A stretch of DNA of 64,000 nt from Rhizomys pruinosus (taxonomy: Eukaryota > Chordata > Mammalia > Rodentia > Spalacidae): positions 5,747,440 through 5,811,439 of the forward strand of contig VZQC01006589.1 in NCBI GenBank assembly GCA_009823505.1, read 5' to 3'. Positions 32,260 through 43,432 of this stretch are shown piece after piece; within the stretch, counting starts at the first letter, position 1; every line of letters starts with the position of its first letter. The position numbers and the translations under genes were made by a program. Under the pieces are notes generated by a model, which saw nothing but the letters and a program-made list of their open reading frames with translations, searched no databases and had not been told where the DNA came from.

Positions 32260-35200
32260 GCATCCACAGATGAGGGATACCATTCATTGTTTGTTTTTCT
32301 GGGACTGTGTTACTTCACTTAACATAATATCTTCTAGTTCCATCCATTTACCTGCAAAGTTCATGATGTTGTCTTTCTTTACCACTGCATAGAACTCCAT
32401 TGTGTACATGTACCACATTTTCTCTATCCACTCGTCAGTTGAGGGGCATTGGGTTGGTTCCAGCTTTTGAAGAGAGCTGCAATAAACATAGTTGTGCATG
32501 TAACTCTGCAGTAAGATGAGTCTTGTGGGTATATACCCAGGAGTGGTATGGATGGGTCAGATGGTAAGCTCATTTTGAATCTTCCAAGGGTTCTCCAAAC
32601 TGCTTTCCGTAGTGGCTGTACAAGTTTACATTCCCACCAGCAATGGATGAGTGTTCCCCTTTCCCCACAACCTCTCCAGCACTTGGTATCATTTGTTTTC
32701 TTGAACCTAGCCAGTCTTATCAGAGTGAGATGATATCTTAAAGAGGTTTTAATTTGCATTTCCTTAATTTTGTTATCGGCATTGAACACTTTTTAAGATG
32801 TTTCTCAGCCATGTCTAATTCCTCACTTGTGAAGTCTCTGTTCAGCTCTTTACTCCATCTTTTGAGTGATTCATTTGTTTTCTTAGTTCTTTGTTTTTTG
32901 AGTAGTTTATATACTCTGAAAATCAATGCTTTGTCAGATGTTTCTGCGGTGAAGGTTTCCTCCCACTCTTTGGGTTTTCTCTTCACTTCCTTGGTTGTTT
33001 TTTTTTTTTTTATGTACAGAAGCTTTTGAGTTTAATGAGGTCCCGTTTGTCAATTGTCAACCTTTATTCTTGTGCTGTCTGATTTAGGAAGTCTTTTCCT
33101 ACACCTATGTCTTGTAGTCTGCTGCCAACTTTTTCTTCTATCACATTCAGAGTTTGGGGTTTCATGTTGTCTTTGATCCATCTGGAGTTGACTTTTGTAC
33201 AAGGTGAGAGGTAGAGGTTTAATTTCATTCTTCTACAAATGGAGATTCAGTTTTGCCAACACCACTTGCTGAAGATGCTCTCTATCTTCTATGTGTCTTC
33301 TTAGCCCCCTTGTCAAATATGAGCTGGCTGAAATTGTATGTGCTCAAGTTTGGATCTTCAGTTCTGTTCCATTGGTCAACAGGTCTGTTTTTGTGCCAGT
33401 ACCAAGCCGTTTTTATGACTATAGCCCTGTAGTATAATTTTAAGTCTGGTATAGAGATCCCCCCCTGTACTGTTCTTTTCACTCAGTGTTGCTTTGGCTA
33501 TTCGGGGTCTTTTGTTTTTCCAAATGAATTTAAGGACTTTTTGTCCAAGCCTGCGAAGAAACTCTTGGGAATTTTAATTGGGATTGCAATAAATCTGTAC
33601 AAGAGTTTGGGTAGAATGGACAATTTTACTATGTTAATTTTCCCAATCCATGAGCATGGAAGGTTTTTCCATGTTCTGATGTTTTCTTCAATTTCTTTCT
33701 TCAGGGGTTTAAAATATTTTTGTAGAGATCTTTGGTGCCTTTGGTTAGGTTTGTTCTTAGGTGTTTTATTGTTTTTGAGGCTATTGTGTGTGGGAAGGTC
33801 TCCTTGTATTCCTTCTTCAGTAGCTTGTTGTTGGTGTAAAGAAAGGCTGATTTTTCTAGGTTAATTTTGTATATATACTGACAATTTACTGAAGCTCTTA
33901 ATAGTTTCTAGGAGTTTTCTGGTGGAGTTTTTAGCATCCTTTAAGTAAACAATCATATCATCAGCAAAAAGGGATAGGTTGACTTCCTCTTTTCCAATTA
34001 GTACTCCTTTAATTTGCTTTTCTTGCCTTATTGCCCTAGCAAGTGTTTCAAGCACTATATAGAAGAGGAGTGGTGACAGGGAGCAGCCTTGCTGAGTCCC
34101 TACCTTTAAATGGAATGCTTCTGTTGTTTCCCCATTTAGGATGATATTGGCTATGGGTTTCTTGTACATGGCTTTGATTACATTGAGGAATGATCCCTCC
34201 AATCCAATTTCCTCTAAGACTTTAAGCATGAAGTGATGTTGGATTTTGTCAAAGGCTTTTTCTGCATCAGTTGAAATGATCATGTGGTTTTTGTCTTTCA
34301 GTCCATTTATATGCTTGATGATATTTATTGATTTTTGTATGTTGAACCATCCCTGCATTTCTGGTATGAATCCAACTTGGTCATTTCGGATGATCTTCTT
34401 GATGTGGGTCTGTATGCAATTTGCAAGTATTTTGTTTAGAATTTTTGCAACTGTGTTCATTAATGAGATGGGTCTATAGTTCTTTTTGGTTGTATCTTTG
34501 CCTGGTTTTGGTATGAGAGTAATGCTGGCTTCATAGAAGGAAGTTGGGAGAATTCCCTCTGTATTCTTCTAAACAATTTGAGTAATAATGACTGTAAGTC
34601 TTTTTGAAATATTTCATAGAATTCTGCTGTGAAACCATCTGGGCCTGGGCTTTTTTTACTTGGGAGGTTTCTTATTACATCTTCAATTTCTTCATATATT
34701 ATGGGTCTAGTTAAGCTGTCAATCTCTTTTTGGTTGAGTTTTGGTGATTCCCAGGATTTCAGATATTTATCCATTTCTTCTAGGTTTTCAAATTTAGTAG
34801 AGTATAGGTTTTTGAAGTATTCCCATATGATTGTCTGGATCTTTTCATTGTCTGTTGTGATGTTTCCCTTTTCATCACAAATTCTATTGATTTGGAGTTG
34901 ATCTTTCTTTTGGTTAACTGGGCTAGAGGTCTGTCTATCTTGTTTATTCTCTCAAAGAACCAAGTTTGGGATTCATTGATTTTTTTTGTAGGGTTTTCTT
35001 TGTTTCTATTTTATTGATTTCTGCTCTGATTTTTGTTATTTCTTCCTTTCTGCTGCCTTTAGGGCTCATTCGTTGTTGTCTCTCAAGTGTTTTTAGCTGC
35101 AGTGTTACATCATTCACTTGTGCTCTTTCTGTTTTTTTGATGTAGACCCCCAGGGCTACAAACTTCCCTCTTAGAACTGCTTTTAAAGTATTCCATATGT

Positions 35201-36049
35201 TTTGTTGTGTTGTATTGTCATTGTCATTCAATTTGAGGAATGCTTCTCTTTCTTTATTTATTTCTTCCTTGACCCATTCATTATTCAGGAGAGTGTTGTT
35301 TATTCTCCATGTGTTCTTGTAGGTTTTAGGGCTTATCCTGGTGTTAATATTGAGCTTTATTGCACTGTGGTCTGATAGAATACATGAAATTATTTCAATC
35401 TTTTTGTATTTGTTAACTTTTTTCTGTGTCCCAGTATGTGGTCTATTTTGGAGAATGTTCCGTGGGGTGCTGAGTAGAAAGTGTATTCTCTGGTATTTGG
35501 GTGGAGTATTTGGTAGATGTCTGTGAGGTCCATTTGGTGTATCATATCATTCAGTTCAGATGTCTCTCTGTTTATTCTTTGTCCTGCTGATCTGTCCAAA
35601 GGACTTAGTGGGGTATTGAAGTCCCCTACTATTAGTGTGCTGGGGTTAATCTGTGCCTTGATGTCCTGAAGAATTGTCCCTATAAAATTTGGTGCACCAT
35701 ATATATTCATAATTGTGAAGTCTTTGTGGTCAATTGTTCCTTTGATAAAGATGTAATGGCCCTCTTTGTCTCTTTTGATTTCTTTTACTTTGAAGTCTAT
35801 TTTGTCCGATATTAAAATAGCAATACCTGCTTTCTTTTTGGTACCATTTTCTTGGAGTATTTTTTTCCATCCCTTCACCTTAAGTTGGTACCTATCCTTG
35901 AGATTGAGCTGGGTTTCTTGTAGACAGCATATAGATGGGTTTTGTTTCCTAATCCAATCTCCCAGTCTTTTGATTGAGGAGTTTAGTCCGTTAATATTTA
36001 AGGTTATAATTGAAAGATGGATGTTGCTTCCTTTCACCTTATTATCCAT
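32260..36049 (-). pseudogene. Broken L1 ORF2 (endonuclease/reverse transcriptase)
   Basis: Starts at the methionine at 36049; the N-terminus LSIITLNINGLNSSIKRLG is the canonical ORF2 start. The endonuclease piece (35390-36049, 219 codons) keeps the active-site contexts NINGLN, LQET, GDFNT and SKIDHI. The reverse transcriptase piece (33861-34460, 199 codons) keeps [12 protein letters not shown] (motif A), [13 protein letters not shown] (motif B) and the catalytic [10 protein letters not shown] (motif C). Further left are the C-terminal pieces at 33282-33482, 32738-32986 and 32424-32789, the last with the cysteine-rich knuckle [18 protein letters not shown]. The protein would normally nick DNA and copy L1 RNA at the target site; here the frame is interrupted between these pieces, so no full protein is made. 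Confidence 0.93.
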
Positions 36050-36079
36050 TTGTACTTTTAGTTTCAGTTTCTACTTCTG

Positions 36080-36655
36080 CAGTTATGTTTTTATTAGTTT
36101 CTCTTTCTAGGTACTTGGGGAGAGTTACTCCTCTCTTCTGTCCTTTGAATTGCTTCAAGTATTTCTGAAGGGTTGGTTTTCTGGACATGTGTTCTATCAT
36201 TTTGTTTATGTCATGGAAGATTTTTCTCTCTCAACTATAATCATCATTTTTGCTGGGTATAGTAACCTGGGTTGGCATCTATAGTCCTTAATCACTGGGA
36301 ATGCTTTGTTCCATGTTCTTCTTGCTTTCATGGTTTGCGCTGAGAACTCAGTTGTAATTCTGATGGGTTTCCCCTTATATGCAACTTCTTTTTCTCTCGT
36401 GGCTTTCAGAATTTTGTCTTCGTTTTGGGCGTCTCACATTTTAACTATGATATGGTGTGGGGAGTTTCTTTTCTGATCTTGTCTGTTTGGAGTTCTATGT
36501 GCTTCTTGTATTTGTGTGGATTTGTCTTTTTTTAGTTTGGGGAATTTTTCATCTATTGTTCTGTTGAAGATCTGATCAATATTATTGTCTTGGAATTCTT
36601 CTCCTTCCTCTATTCCTATGATACAGAAGTTTGATCTTTTCATGGAAGAGGCTTT
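36080..36655 (-). pseudogene. L1 ORF1 3' fragment
   Basis: The C-terminal half of the L1 RNA-binding protein: RSNFCIIGIEEGEE near 36600-36637, then EAHRTPNRQDQKRNSPHHIIVKM ending at 36437. Frameshifted remnants of the C-terminal domain follow (AYKGKPIRI, then TMKARRTWN). The coiled coil and start codon are absent because the insertion is 5'-truncated here. Confidence 0.85.
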
Positions 36656-36664
36656 CAGGTCAGT

Positions 36665-37372
36665 TCCAACTCCGTTTTGCTCTAAGTCCTATGTCCAAAG
36701 TATACCCTGTCTTCAGCAATAGGCTCTTGATAGTAGTCGTTCTTACAGGAGTGAGGCACCTCACTGTGTTTAATTTGCCTTTCACTGATGTTAGTGATGG
36801 TGAGCATTTTTTAAATAAATCTGCTGGCAATTTGTATGCCTTTGAGAAATAGCTGGCTAAACCTATCATCCAGTTTTTAATCCTTTTTGTGTATTTCTTG
36901 TTAAACATTTTGACTTCTCATGTAGTCTGGATATTGACTCCTATCACAAGTATATTTTGTGAGTATTTTCTCCATTTCTGAAGGATGTCCCTTCACCATT
37001 TACTGTGCGGAAACTTTTTGTTTTAATGTAATCTCATTTGTCTATTTTTGCCTTTGCTTCCTTTATGAAAAATTTCTTGTTTGCTCATGTCCTGAACCAC
37101 TTTTACTCTCTTTCCTCTTATTAGTTCCATTCCTCTCAGTTTTTATGTATCACTGATTAGAGAGATAGGGGGTCTAGTTTCATTATGCATCCTGGGCTTA
37201 TCCAATTTTCTCCCAGTATACTTCTTGAGAGCTATATCACTTCCACATTGTGTGTTAGTAATACCATAACTAAAAAGAATTGCCCTTAGAAACTTATATT
37301 TAGTTTTAGGCTTTCTATTATATTCCATTGATCTATGTTTTCCATGCCAGTACCAGAACTATAGTATGCATA
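36665..37372 (-). mobile_element. Older L1 ORF2 C-terminal fragment
   Basis: Antisense, much more diverged than its neighbour. GTGAGGCACCTCACTGTG, TTTGCCTTTCACTGATG, TTCTCCATTTCTGAAGG and CCATTGATCTATGTTTTCC are old L1 landmarks. It may be the element into which the 4.6-kb L1 inserted. Confidence 0.75.
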
Positions 37373-37383
37373 CGCAGTGAAGT

Positions 37384-37487
37384 TATGCTATCCAGGCTGG
37401 TCTTCAGCTCCTATGTTTGAGTCCTAATACCTCAGCTTGTGAGTGGTAGAAATGCATGCCACTATGTCCAAAACTATAACATTTTTA
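37384..37487 (-). mobile_element. Old B1-like SINE
   Basis: Antisense: CTATCCAGGCTGGTCTTCAG and GAAATGCATGCCACTATG. Diverged 7SL-derived monomer. Confidence 0.65.
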
Positions 37488-37539
37488 ATCACTGCATCAT
37501 ATAAATATGACCAGTACACAACGAACTATGTTTTAAATT

Positions 37540-38035
37540 AAAGTTTAGTGTATCTCTAACACAACATCTTAATCATCTTAATACCTCCTTCCCCATCAGA
37601 ACCCTTCCGTAGTCCCCCCACTAGATGTCATGCATTCTGTCATTTATGTTAAGGCCCATCATGTCAAGTTAGTGTTCCCTGACATCCTTCAGTGCTCATT
37701 CATCGATTGGGTCTAGTCAGCCTGTCTAGAGTCCTTTCCTTTAAGAAGATCACCTCTTCATCACTCAGCAATAGTCAGATGCCCAAAAGTTATTTGGCTA
37801 AGATTGGGGCCTGCTGCCCATTTCCACTCTTCTATTCTGGGTTTTTGCCTGCTTATGTTTGAGTTGAGCTTGTGTATCTTGTCATCATTGCTGAAAATTC
37901 ATATGTGCAAAGGTCCCAGGGGCCTGTTACACTCTATCCATGTGGTCGTGGACCCCCTCCTGTGGCTCTTAAAGTCTTTCTCCCCACTCATCCACAGTGA
38001 CCCCTGAGCCCTGGGTGGATTTGAAATATAAATAA
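37540..38035 (-). mobile_element. L1 (Lx-like) 3' UTR, antisense
   Basis: Shares with 30420-31320 the AGATTGGGGCCTGCTGCCC, GGGTTTTTGCCTG and CCTGAGCCCTGGGTGGAT landmarks in the same order and orientation. Confidence 0.6.
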
Positions 38036-38134
38036 AATATATTAACATTTGGTTTGTTCGATAAAAATTTTCTAAAATCTTTTTGTTAGCCTCATTTTTA
38101 TTTTAATGATTCTATTCTAATGCTTTATTTAATA

Positions 38135-38137
<3 letters not shown>

Positions 38138-38172
<35 letters not shown>

Positions 38173-38265
38173 GGAATTCATGGTCCACAGCACATGTGTG
38201 TAGTTCTGAGGGAAAATTTTGGAAGCTGGTTCTTGCCTTCCACATTGTTGAGGCATAGTTTTTCT
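38138..38265 (-). mobile_element. (GT)n plus SINE remnant
   Basis: About 15 GT units (38140-38170), then CATGGTCCACAGCACATGTG, GGAAGCTGGTTCTTGCCTTCC, the antisense body of an old rodent SINE (B3/B4 type). Truncated on the right. Confidence 0.5.
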
Positions 38266-39114
38266 TCATAAAAACAGAAAAACACCTCAAAAGACCCTAA
38301 AATAGCTGAGAGAATGCTGATCCCAAATATAAGAAAGGAAATAATCAGCTCCTAAATTATGAACCTGAGAGAAAAAAAAACAAATGGAGGGAATTTGAGG
38401 CCATGCATTGATCCAGGTGAAGATATTTTGGTTGTGACTCAAAAAACATAGGCTACAGTACAAAATTTGTTTTTATTGTTATTATTATGATTTTAATATT
38501 CAAGTGACTTCTAGCTTAACCTTAAGAATCTAAAATGACTATTTTTCAAGGCAGGAAATGCCAGACCAAATACACCATTTCCCCTTCTGTATTCCAAGTC
38601 TGCAAAACCACATGGTACTTATCAACCAGAGGCCAAAACACATTCCCTTTGGTTGGGTAAATTAGCAATGATGACAGAACTAGTGCTGTATTAAAGTACT
38701 GTGTATTGCCTGTCCTTTGCCGAAAACAGAACTTTTTTCAGCTAGGGTAGCCAAGAGCTATAAAATATCCAGAAGACTTTTGGTAAATTGTGAGACCCAG
38801 CTGTGATGAGCGAGGCTCTATGTACATGAGTCATCCTGTGGTTGGTATCCACGTGTTCCCAAACAGCTTTGCGTTTATTGCACTTTAACCAACACTATAT
38901 TTAGATACTGCTATCAAGAAAAAGATAGCATTTGATTGCAGACTGAAAATTTTACCGTTGCTAGTCAAAAAATACTTTTGAGTTTTGAAAAGTATGCCTA
39001 CTCTCTTATGGTTTTGCTTTATTCCGTTGTAGGGGCGTGGGTGAGCTTTGCGCACGGGAATTCATTGAATTTTCATCCTTGTTTTCATCAAGTTCCAGTT
39101 AGTCTCTTTTTTTA
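38266..39114. other. Unique sequence, no gene
   Basis: No repeat recognised between about 38270 and 39110. This is one of the longer repeat-free stretches. Confidence 0.5.
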
Positions 39115-39415
39115 ATTTGTAAATTCTTTTATTTAATATTTTTATAGAAGTTTTGTGCATTTCATACAGCATTTCTCAGTCCAATTTAGATTCATTCCCC
39201 CTTTCCATGCCCTCCACTCCACCTGAATTCACACATTGTGCCATACATGTCTTGCATCTTTTTCTCAGTCCTTTTTAAAGTTTTTTTTTTTTTTAATGCA
39301 GAGGTTTATTGGTTTTGGCAGAAATTTACTGTTTCAGTCAGTTCTTTGTCCCAGTCCTTTTGTTGTTGTTCCCTCCAATTTGTATTACTCCAAAATACAA
39401 ATCAATATGTCACAC
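39115..39415 (-). mobile_element. L1 3' UTR, antisense
   Basis: Same 3' UTR as in the 27767 and 32030 elements: CATTTCATACAGCATTTCTC, TCTTGCATCTTTTTCTCAG, TTTCAGTCAGTTCTTTG. Severely 5'-truncated; no ORF2 sequence. Confidence 0.8.
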
Positions 39416-40846
39416 ATATACCATAATTATGACATCTGAAAAACTGAATGTTAATTCCAAATCATATTTAAGAATTCCTATTTTACCTTTTAATTTTATA
39501 TTAGTCTAAAATATTCATACATACCCTCCACCTATCCAGTTAGTCTTCCTGAACTAATTTCTTTCGGGATATAACTGAATCATTATCACATTATATTTAA
39601 AAGAAGCATAAAATAGCTAACATAATGTTAATTGCCCTTGTGATCACCTAGCATACCCACAATGTTGGGTCTAGAAAACTTGGTTTTAGAATTGAACTCT
39701 TAGTGACATCACCTCATCACATCTGTCTAGAGTCATTGCTCTCAAGAGATGTGGTGGTTGATGGTTCGATCAGAAACTTGAATTATTTTGTAATCTTTCA
39801 GTCTTAGGATCCTTAATAACCTAGATAAATATTATTGATTACACTTACTTGTATCTTCAAAGTATATTTTACAATCAAAATTACTTTAAAAAATTTGAAG
39901 AAGCATAATTTTCTCAAGAAAGAATATGGAATTCTAATTGTAGATGTGTTAATTAGATTAAGTAAACATAATCTACTCTGCCTCTTCTCCCAGTTTGCCT
40001 GGAGCTGACTTCCTTTCCTCTATGATGATAGCCATGTCAATAAAATTTCCATCAGTGGAGTAATAAGAAACATATTGGAAGACAGTCCATACATTTATTA
40101 TCCTGCCATGGCTTAACTTTTGAATTTTAGTGAGCATTCATGAGTAGATTAAGTTCTAGACAGACACTGTTTTCAGATTGTACATCAAAACAGAAGAAGC
40201 GCAGGAGAAGCAGCAATGGCTCCAACAACAGCTAAAATAAATTTAGCCTCTAAGCCAAAGGAGAATCAGCTAGTTGAATCAAGTCTAGATTAGCCAACCT
40301 CTAACTGACCCACAGGCTCTGGTCTATAATCACTGGAGAGGTTAGTTATAGGCACTACTATTGTGACAGTATCTGATCCATAAAATGTGGATCAGACAAC
40401 TCAGTATATACTGGAAAATTTTCAAGGCAAAAGCTAACCATCTCTTGCTTTTGTACAGCTTTATAGAACATGAGTTTCAAAAAGTCTTGGGAAGACACAA
40501 GAAGCCATTATATCTGAAAGATTCCACAGATAAAATCAGGAATATAAAACCTCAAAGAAACCAAAACCTTCAAGTGACAAGGTGAAGCAGAGACTGGGGC
40601 AGGAAATCAGAACTAACCTTCCAACCCAGCATTGCCTCAGTACTCCTAAAATCACCTCAATACATATTCAATGAAAACTCACCAGGTTATTCATATACTA
40701 GACTTTTCACACACCCGTCACCTTTTGAGCAATAGAGTCTAAGTAAAATACAGAGTTAAATTAAGACAAAATTATATAAATCGTAGGTGAAAAGTAAAGA
40801 TTAAAGTTTTGTGATCTCAGTTAAAAAAACATTTTAAGTATATTTC
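39416..40846. other. Mostly unique; possible MLT1 scrap
   Basis: No gene. Around 40195-40345 the sequence (TAGCCAACCTCTAACTGACC, ACAGGCTCTGGTCTATAATC) resembles the 3' end of an old MLT1 LTR in sense orientation; this match is weak. Confidence 0.4.
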
Positions 40847-40866
40847 AAAAGTATATCTTTCGATAT

Positions 40867-41617
40867 CAGCTACACCTCAACAGCCTGGAGATACTGTGCA
40901 ACAGTGGCAGCCAAGTGCGTATATTATATCCCAAAACTATTTGGCTATTAGCTCTCTCCTTGGAGGAATAACTCACAGCGGATGCCACAAGCTTATGTCC
41001 TCTAGTGGTTAGGCGATGTTATAAGCCACAATAAGAACTTATCACCCTTTATAGAGAAACCACAGTTTGCTGATTAGCATACCATCCAAGCATCTGTGTC
41101 TATGCTCACAGCTTAGCTTGACACAATAAGTGGTACTGCTTAAATGCCTGTACATCCAATAGCTTGAGCTTTGTTAGTATGACTGAAAAGGGTATCACTG
41201 GGAAAGCTGTCAATCCTTGAAGGGAAACAAACTGAACAGACTGGAGTCCAAAATGACAACTCCAAAGAAATTAGACTGTTTTCTTCTCACCCACTTGTGC
41301 CCCTTTCCCAAAGCCCAGGGAACAAACTGCGGAAGAGGAGGCGTGGTAGATTGTAAGGGCTGTGGAGACATAGGGGTGAATCATGAGACTACAGTAATAT
41401 AGTCTGGACTCCTTATTGATCAACATGCCTGTGCATACAAGCTTCTCCAACTGGACTATGGGAACCTTGGGTTGTTCAAAACTTGGACATAGATACTTGC
41501 AAAATGCACCAATTACTTAATTGTGTGACATACTGAGTAACATCAGTGTTATCTGCAAACAACTGTGTCATTGTATTGTAGAATCCCTTAAAAATAAAAA
41601 TAAAAATAAATATATAA
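40867..41617 (+). mobile_element. 751-bp retroposon with L1-type tail
   Basis: Bounded by a 20-bp TSD with one mismatch: AAAAGTATATCTTTCGATAT (40847-40866) and AAAAGTATATCTTTCAATAT (41618-41637). The body has no ORF2 sequence and aligns to the element at 23775-24787. The last 130 bp (GACATACTGAGTAACATC, CTGCAAACAACTGTGTC) match the tail of the L1 at 53382 and end in an AAAAATAAAAATAAA tail. Probably L1 3' UTR sequence moved by L1 machinery. Confidence 0.8.
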
Positions 41618-41879
41618 AAAAGTATATCTTTCAATATATTGAATTTTATTACAACACTTTTGCTCTACAAAGATAATGGTGAGAAAGCGAAAAAAACAGA
41701 GCAGAGACTGGGAGAAAATATTTACCAACCACATTTCCAACTAAGTGCTTGAGTCCGGAATACATGAAGAACACTAAAACCCAACAAGAAAGGAACTCAG
41801 TATAAAAGCAAACAATGCATGTAATCAGACCTGTGGTTGGCTAGTAGGAACAGAAAGCACTTGGGGCACTGGAGAGAGG

Positions 41880-42357
41880 GCTTCATGGTGAGTTGATGGC
41901 TTGTGTGCGGCCTTCTGAGATGTTCTTCCTCTCTTTACCAGGGATTGCAGTTTCCTGGGTCTGCAAACTCCCAGATCATTCTGGCCAGTCTGTTAACTAC
42001 CTGGGTCTTAGCCCTGGTAGAAAGGAAGAACAGGGAGGAAGTGAAGCCTGGTGGGGAGAAAGAGAGAAAGAACGGACTCAAGGACAAGACCGGGAGAAAT
42101 TCCACGAGGGAATAACTCGGTTTATTGCTGTAATCCGGGGTATTTATATGGGACCTTCTGGGGGTTGGGCCATGCAGGATTTCACACCATATACTGCAAA
42201 TCACTACAGGAATGTGACAATGCTTTGGCCAAAGAATCAAAAACACTTGGCACCAGGCAGGTTTCAAAGGTAAGCAGGAGATCAGCAGGACTCCAGTCTG
42301 AGAGCTGGGGTTTCCCAGCTGACTTCCTAAGTGCTTCTGCCAAACAGAATCCCTACA
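41880..42357 (-). mobile_element. ERVK-type LTR with adjacent internal scrap
   Basis: Related to the solo LTR at 25855-26340 (shared CACCAGGCAGG, GTGACAATGCTTTG, TAAGTGCTTCT). On the minus strand, the TATAAATA box is at 42141-42148 and the AATAAA signal at 42121-42126. The 5' end of the LTR (TGTAGGGATTC) is at 42357. Left boundary uncertain by about 30 bp. Confidence 0.68.
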
Positions 42358-42590
42358 TCTCCCCCTTTTCCTTTTCTTAAAACAAGGCTCTGTTGTCACA
42401 CAGTGTTATTTTTATTTTTCTTCTGGGGATGCTCTGCGAAGTGTGAGCCAATGCAGCTCCTACCAGAGCAGAAAGAGTCTTTAGGATTCGGGGCCTCAGT
42501 CAGCAAACAGAAAGTCCCACCCTTCCCAGCTCCAACGGAGTTTTCAGGATGGTGGAATGTTGGATTCTGCTCTAGCCAGACCAGGCCTCA
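42358..42590 (-). mobile_element. ERV polypurine tract and internal remnant
   Basis: Immediately upstream of the LTR on the minus strand is AAGGAAAAGGGGGAGATG-type polypurine sequence (42358-42380), the plus-strand primer site next to a 3' LTR. About 210 bp of non-coding or decayed internal sequence follow. No gag, pol or env motif is readable. Confidence 0.55.
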
Positions 42591-42625
42591 TTCCTATAGG
42601 TGGCTAATAGGTATAGTAAGCACTT

Positions 42626-42843
42626 GGGACACTGAAGGGATGACCTCGTGGTTAATACCATGTATCATTCTTTCAGAGCACCAGAGATTATTTTCCAGCA
42701 CCCACACTGGGAGACTCACAACCACCTGTGTAACTCCAGCTCCAGGGAATATGATACCCTCACCTGGCCACCACTGGCACCTGCAGTTATGTGCACATAT
42801 TCACACCCATAAATTCATATGCATAATAAAAAATTTAAAATAA
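42626..42843 (+). mobile_element. Old B2-like SINE
   Basis: GGGACACTGAAGGGATGACC, TTTTCCAGCACCCACACTGG, AACTCCAGCTCCAGGGAATA and an ATAAAAAATTTAAAA tail. Diverged. Confidence 0.7.
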
Positions 42844-43020
42844 TAATCAGTGAAAGTGCCCTCTATAACCAATATCAAAAAATACAAATTAAACCTACAG
42901 TGAGGTATGGTATCTACTCTAATGACTAAAATAAGAGAAATAGATACTTGACAATACCAAATGCTATAAAGGTTGAAAGGAAACAGGAGCCATCATGGGC
43001 TACTAGTAAGAATAAATAAT

Positions 43021-43240
43021 GGGGCTGGAGAGATGGCTCAGTGGATAAGAGCACTGCCTGCTCTTGCAGAGAACCTGGGATCAGTTCCCAGCACCTAGAT
43101 GGTGGCTAACTACCATTCATAATTCCAGTTTAAGGGGATCTGATGCCCTCTTCTGACCTCCATGGGCATCCCCCTATACAGGTGTACTTACACACATACA
43201 GGCAATACAATCATACACATAAAATAAAAATAATAAATAA
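43021..43240 (+). mobile_element. B2 SINE
   Basis: GGGGCTGGAGAGATGGCTCAG head and CCCTCTTCTGACCTCC; closer to the general muroid B2 and without the 17-bp duplication. Its A-rich tail (AATAATAAATAA) is the site of the next B1. Confidence 0.93.
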
Positions 43241-43387
43241 GCTGGGCGTGGTGGCACACACCTTTAATCCTAACACTCAGGAGGCAGAGGCAGGCAGATC
43301 TTTTTGAGTTCAAGACCAGACTGATCTACAGAGTGAGTTCTTAAAACAGCTGGGGCTACAGGGAGACCCTATCTCGGAAAAGACCAA
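43241..43387 (+). mobile_element. B1 SINE joined to the B2 tail
   Basis: GCTGGGCGTGGTGGCACAC to GAGACCCTATCTCGG. Inserted at or in the A-rich tail of the B2 at 43021. Confidence 0.94.
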
Positions 43388-43432
43388 AATAATAATAATA
43401 ATCATAATAATCATAATAATAAATAAAATCAT
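43388..43432. repeat. (AAT)n / CATAAT tail repeat
   Basis: AATAATAATAATAATC and CATAATAATCATAATAAT units forming the tail of the B1. Confidence 0.93.

Larger units (their letters stand above)
32030..36655 (-). mobile_element. 4.6-kb antisense L1, 5'-truncated in ORF1
   Basis: The largest element in the window. Right to left on the minus strand: ORF1 3' part (36080-36655), ORF2 (about 32260-36049) and 3' UTR with tail (32030-32260). The 5' UTR and most of ORF1 are missing, and no clear TSD was seen. A (TA)n run sits in the 3' UTR. Frameshifts and stops break ORF2 into at least six pieces, so it is not autonomous, but motif conservation says it is one of the younger L1s here. Confidence 0.95.

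Noticed and set aside
41935..42399. 154-codon minus reading in the ERV LTR
   Set aside because: LTR sequence with TATA and poly(A) signals in the same strand; the reading spans these signals and matches no retroviral protein motif.
42331..42843. 170-codon open reading on the plus strand
   Set aside because: It covers the antisense ERV polypurine tract, ERV scrap and a B2-like SINE; a mosaic of repeats cannot be an ancestral gene.
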